Shown here one piece after another: positions 60,636-64,000 of a stretch of DNA of 64,000 nucleotides. Source of the DNA: Desulforhopalus_A sp047619065 (GTDB lineage Bacteria > Desulfobacterota > Desulfobulbia > Desulfobulbales > Desulfocapsaceae); the NCBI GenBank assembly GCA_047619065.1, contig JBLHNA010000023.1, positions 9,074-73,073 on the forward strand, read 5' to 3'. The position numbers were made by a program, and so were the translations under genes. The notes beneath the pieces were generated by a model. The model saw only the letters and a program-made list of their open reading frames with translations, made no database searches and was not told the DNA's origin. Position 1 is the stretch's first letter, and the number at the start of each line of letters is the position of its first letter.

Positions 60636-61067
60636 ATGAAAAAATTATGCTACACATTGATTCTTACAGTTTTGTTAATATGGGTAGATAATGCTCTTGC
60701 TAAACAAGGGATAGGCTTGAATGTTATTGTGACCTCAGCGGATAGACAAGCACAAATGATGGCGATGGTATTGTCTGTTCAGACCATAAAAGAGCATGGC
60801 AAAGAAATTAATATAGTTCTGTGTGGCGCAGCGGGTGATTTAGCATTGCAGTCAACCAATACTGAGACCTTCTTGCCTCTAAAAAAATCACCAACCATGT
60901 TACTAAAGGCGTTGCTGGAAATGGGGGCTTCTATTCAGGTATGCCCTCTTTACCTCCCAAATGTCGAGAAAACCACCAATGATTTAATTGAGGGAATTGC
61001 TGTAGCAAAACCTCCGGTCGTAGCAGATAGACTACTCGATAAAGACTATCAAAATCTAACATTCTAA
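60636..61067 (+). CDS. Secreted DsrE-like protein
   Basis: 143 residues from MKKLCYTLILTVLLIWVDNA, a signal peptide (about 1-22). The rest is a DsrE/DsrF-type fold: LNVIVTSADRQAQMMAMVLS and MGASIQVCPLYLPN with one Cys at the site that carries sulfur in related proteins. In front of a thiol-disulfide (DCC) gene and a membrane hydrolase on the same strand. Confidence 0.78.
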   Translation: MKKLCYTLILTVLLIWVDNALAKQGIGLNVIVTSADRQAQMMAMVLSVQTIKEHGKEINIVLCGAAGDLALQSTNTETFLPLKKSPTMLLKALLEMGASIQVCPLYLPNVEKTTNDLIEGIAVAKPPVVADRLLDKDYQNLTF

Positions 61068-61133
61068 CATTCAATTTTTAAAATGAATTATGGATTCAAT
61101 CAGATAGGAAAAAGTACTTTATAGTGAGTACAA

Positions 61134-61538
61134 GTGAAGAAGACAGATCAACCAATTATTATTTTTGACGGTGTATGCAATCTTTGTGAGTATTCTGTAC
61201 AATTTATTGTCAAACATGACCGTCAAGCGAGGTTTAAATTCGTATCTGCTCAATCGGAGAGAGGGAAGGTCCTTCAGCGCATATATGGTGTTGATACTCT
61301 CCAAGATGGCACGATCATTCTTCTCAAAGGTGACCATGTGTACGTCAAGAGCGATGCTGCTGTGGAAATAGCGAAGGATCTCGATGGACTATGGAGATTT
61401 CTATATTATGTTAAATTTATTTTAAAGCCAGCAAGAGACTTCATCTATTCAATAATTTCAAAAAATAGGTATAGGTGGTTTGGTAAAAAAAATGAGTGTT
61501 TGCTTCCAGATAATAATATAAAGGAGAGATTTCTATAA
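61134..61538 (+). CDS. DCC-family thiol-disulfide oxidoreductase (DUF393)
   Basis: 134 residues, GTG start. It begins with IIFDGVCNLCEYSVQFIVKH, the CNLC motif of the DCC family, then FKFVSAQSERGKVLQ and HVYVKSDAAVEIAKDLDGLW, all characteristic. Function of the family is poorly known; a thioredoxin-like fold is assigned. Downstream of a DsrE-like gene. Confidence 0.9.
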   Translation: MKKTDQPIIIFDGVCNLCEYSVQFIVKHDRQARFKFVSAQSERGKVLQRIYGVDTLQDGTIILLKGDHVYVKSDAAVEIAKDLDGLWRFLYYVKFILKPARDFIYSIISKNRYRWFGKKNECLLPDNNIKERFL

Positions 61539-61551
61539 ATCATAATTAATT

Positions 61552-62604
61552 ATGGATTCGATTACACAGGCAACGCTTGGAGCTGCCGTAGGCCATATAT
61601 GCTGGCAGAATAAGTTAGGGCGAAAAGCTCTGATTGCTGGCGCAATGCTGGGAACATTGCCGGACCTTGATGTGCTGATGTACCCATTTTTTGATGAGGT
61701 TCAGCGACTCTACTGGCATCGCGGTGAATCTCACTCCGTCTGGTTTTTGTTGTTAGGATCAATTGGTATTGGTTGGCTGCTAAGCCGACATTACAAAGCG
61801 AAACAGTTTGAAATTTTGCAAACAACAACTGGTGTTTTTTTAATCCTCAGCACACACGTGCTTATTGATTTATTTACTGTATACGGTACGCAATTGTTGG
61901 CTCCAATCTCGCGCAGAGGTTTTGCTCTTAACAATATGTTCATTATTGACCCTCTGTTCACACTTCCTCTCCTCTTTGGTACCATCGGCGGGTATCTTAT
62001 AAAAAAACAGGCCGTCGCCGAACGGATAAACCAGATAGGTTTGTTACTGGCCACTGTGTATGCGGTCTGGTCATTATCAGCTCAATCCATTGCTGACCAG
62101 AAGTTTCGTATGGCACTGACTGAACTTAACAACTTCCAGGTAAGCCGTCAGATAACCTCAGCAGGTGCATTTACCACGCTTTTATGGAGGCACATTGCCG
62201 AAACTTCAGATGGGTTTCTTCTTGGTTATTGGTCCTGGTTGGATAATAATAACCAGAAAATACGTTTCCAGTTCATTCCCAAAAACGCCTCAATCGTTGA
62301 GCAAATAAAATCTACACCTACATTTGAGGTTGTTGATTGGTTTTCCAACGGGTGGTGGTTTGTGGCGAAGAGTGACTCAAAAACGGCCAAAGTTGTGGAT
62401 TTACGATTCACAGAATTACCAACAACTGAGGATCAGCCATATACTCAATGGCAGTGGCCATTTGCCTGGAACTTCAATTTGATTGCCCAAGACGAAACCC
62501 GGCTCAAGACGGTTCTTCCTGACTTGCAAGAGCCGGTAAAAAAAATAAGGTTCCTTGGCCGAAGGATTCAGGGTAAAGGCGGGTGGGTTACGGCAGTTGA
62601 GTAA
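61552..62604 (+). CDS. YdjM-type membrane-bound metal-dependent hydrolase (DUF457)
   Basis: 350 residues. It begins MDSITQATLGAAVGHICWQN and has LPDLDVLMYPF and HRGESHSVWFLLLGS (metal-binding Asp/His), typical of the LexA-regulated YdjM family. Several membrane helices in the first 200 residues, and a soluble C-terminal part. The gene follows the DCC gene by 13 bases, so the two are probably co-transcribed. Confidence 0.85.
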   Translation: MDSITQATLGAAVGHICWQNKLGRKALIAGAMLGTLPDLDVLMYPFFDEVQRLYWHRGESHSVWFLLLGSIGIGWLLSRHYKAKQFEILQTTTGVFLILSTHVLIDLFTVYGTQLLAPISRRGFALNNMFIIDPLFTLPLLFGTIGGYLIKKQAVAERINQIGLLLATVYAVWSLSAQSIADQKFRMALTELNNFQVSRQITSAGAFTTLLWRHIAETSDGFLLGYWSWLDNNNQKIRFQFIPKNASIVEQIKSTPTFEVVDWFSNGWWFVAKSDSKTAKVVDLRFTELPTTEDQPYTQWQWPFAWNFNLIAQDETRLKTVLPDLQEPVKKIRFLGRRIQGKGGWVTAVE

Positions 62605-62730
62605 CCGGACAGGCCCACTCATTGAGTCTCTTTTGGTCTAAATGCCGCATGATCATTTTTCAATCTCTACCCAAACAAACACCGTAAAAGTAAAGCTGAT
62701 CAGACGAACCCAATCTCCGACTGGAATCGC

Positions 62731-62800
62731 TGTCGGAGAGTAATAAAGTATCATACTGAACAATAAAGGATCATACTGATCGGTCGTTCAGGGGTGCCAT
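62731..62800 (+). mobile_element. Left-type element end near ftsK
   Basis: TGTCGGAGAGTAATAAAGTA, then TCATACTGAACAATAAAGG and ATCATACTGATCGGTCGTTC. It belongs to the same end family as those at 49166, 49913 and 59974. A hairpin TCTCCGAC / GTCGGAGA (62714-62739) crosses its tip. The matching right end is not in the window's remaining sequence, so it may be a relic. The rest of the 335-base gap shows no gene. Confidence 0.55.
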
Positions 62801-62939
62801 TAGGGTAACCATAATAGCTTAAAAGGGGGCATTGAGAAAACGACCCCTTTTTGGTGTCAGATTGTATGAGTTCTTGTGTTGTATTGACAGTGTTAACCAT
62901 ATCAGGAGATATCTGGACTTCTGAAGGAATGTCAACAAA

Positions 62940-64000
62940 TCAAGCCTGAACCATTTTATTAACACCATTGCCAAGCACTTTGCGGGGTTTGGCCCCATCT
63001 GGTGGGCCAACAACTCCATTTTTCTCCATGAGGTCAATGATCCTGGCGGCCCTGTTATACCCCACACGCAACGCTCTCTGGACTCCTGATATGGAGGCCT
63101 GGCGGCTGGTCATCACAAAATTCAGTGCCTCATTATATTTTTCATCGTATTCATCCTGCTTGTCGTCGGGCTTAAAATCATCGGAATCCTGATCGCTCAG
63201 GACATCAAAAATATAATTGGGCTTTCGTTGTTGTTTGATAAAGGTTGTGATGGCATCCAGTTCATCTTCTGAGAGGTAGGTTCCATGGACCCTCGTCAGC
63301 CGAGCGGTTCCAGGAGGTACAAAAAGCATATCACCGTTACCGAGCAGGGTTTCAGCGCCATTGGAATCAATAATGGTGCGGGAATCCGTTTTAGAGGAGA
63401 CCTGAAAAGAAATTCGAGTCGGAAAGTTCGCTTTTATGATACCGGTCAACACATCAACCGAAGGCCTCTGGGTTGCCAGAATAAGGTGAATGCCTGCTGC
63501 ACGCGCCATTTGAGCCAGACGGGTCAGAGAAAACTCTATATCCCTGGACGCTGTCATCATCAGATCCGCCAATTCGTCTATGATCACAACAATGTAAGGC
63601 AGGGCTTCCAATTCTTCATCATGTTCACACAACTGGCCGTTTCTTGAAGCTGCCAATTTCTGATTGAACTGCTCGATATGCCTGACCTGGAAGTCCGCAA
63701 GCAGATTATAGCGCCTATCCATCTCTCGGACCAGCCATTGCAGTGCAGTGTTGGCTTTGTTCATGTCTGTAATAACCGGTGTTAACAGATGTGGAATATC
63801 GTTGTAGAAGGAAAGTTCGATCCGCTTGGGATCTATCATTATAAAGCGCACCTCATCCGGAGTTGCTTTATAAAGAATACTGGTAATCATCGCATTGAGC
63901 CCCACGCTTTTCCCTGTTCCGGTGGCACCTGCGATAAGCAGATGGGGCATGGAATCCAACGCTACAACAACGGGGTTACCTACAATATCCTTACCAAGGC
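62940..64000 (-). CDS. ftsK: DNA translocase FtsK/SpoIIIE, N-terminal part beyond window
   Basis: Chromosome-segregation ATPase at the division septum. Only the C-terminal 353 codons are visible; the frame is open at the window's right edge. They include Walker A GATGTGKSVGLNAM, IMIDPKRIELSFYNDIPHLL, Walker B IVVIIDELADLM, ILATQRPSVDVLTG and the gamma winged-helix domain (ISGVQRALRVGYNRAARIID) that reads polar KOPS-type sites. Ends GNGVNKMVQA. Confidence 0.95.
   Translation of the reverse strand, partial: LGKDIVGNPVVVALDSMPHLLIAGATGTGKSVGLNAMITSILYKATPDEVRFIMIDPKRIELSFYNDIPHLLTPVITDMNKANTALQWLVREMDRRYNLLADFQVRHIEQFNQKLAASRNGQLCEHDEELEALPYIVVIIDELADLMMTASRDIEFSLTRLAQMARAAGIHLILATQRPSVDVLTGIIKANFPTRISFQVSSKTDSRTIIDSNGAETLLGNGDMLFVPPGTARLTRVHGTYLSEDELDAITTFIKQQRKPNYIFDVLSDQDSDDFKPDDKQDEYDEKYNEALNFVMTSRQASISGVQRALRVGYNRAARIIDLMEKNGVVGPPDGAKPRKVLGNGVNKMVQA

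Noticed and set aside
63285..63647. A 120-codon plus-strand frame
   Set aside because: It is antisense to the well-conserved ftsK translocase domain.

Overview
The window is one chromosomal segment of moderate GC from an anaerobic deltaproteobacterium (Desulfobacterota), most likely a Desulfobulbales-type sulfate reducer. The evidence is inference from gene content: the anaerobic (cobalt-early) cobalamin pathway, a dodecaheme-type cytochrome c, a selenoprotein, sigma-54 and HD-GYP regulators, and housekeeping genes of that group. Both edges cut genes: thrS on the left (C-terminus missing) and a DNA translocase ftsK on the right (N-terminus missing).

1-6 kb is translation and replication housekeeping on the minus strand: thrS, tRNA-Val, the dnaX-ybaB-recR operon, SRP RNA, tRNA-Ser and tadA. 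dnaX carries a run of ten A at the point where a short gamma form would end. 6-16 kb holds a sigma-54 activator with a damaged receiver, an M3 peptidase, trpBA, fliW, an unidentified 536-residue protein and rsmI. 16-23 kb is a metal/metalloid and signalling region: a permease read through an in-frame TGA (a convincing selenoprotein with a hairpin just downstream), pfkA, an ArsR regulator with its operator, a second permease, a DGC-type Cys protein, a small thioredoxin, and an HD-GYP response regulator.

23-35 kb is a cobalamin locus. A long minus-strand operon runs from a Gate-type membrane protein through a BtuCDF-type importer to cbiA, cbiC, cbiD, cobL, cobM, cbiG and cobJ. Facing away from it is cobI, preceded by a cobalamin riboswitch and a terminator. 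35-49 kb is again housekeeping: a left-handed beta-helix protein, lon, mltG, nadE, a multiheme cytochrome, hflX (apparently with a non-standard start), a PilZ protein, pyrE with a 56-residue CXXC protein, and glmS.

49-63 kb is accessory. Elements whose ends begin TGT and carry a TAATAAAGT-TCATAC type motif stand side by side. Two near-identical 296-bp elements and one of 274 bp have no gene inside; a larger unit of about 9.8 kb, bounded by the same kind of ends, carries an eight-gene operon. That operon encodes a secreted low-complexity protein, a lipoprotein, a repeat-rich membrane protein, a PEGA-SUMF1 protein, a 48-residue membrane peptide, an ExbB/TolQ-type channel protein and two von Willebrand A proteins whose single membrane helix has an ExbD-like Asp. 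I know no described system with this composition; it looks like an ion-driven envelope machine and is the best candidate for a new system. No transposase is visible. Besides these, at least three families of dispersed non-coding repeats sit in the gaps across the window.
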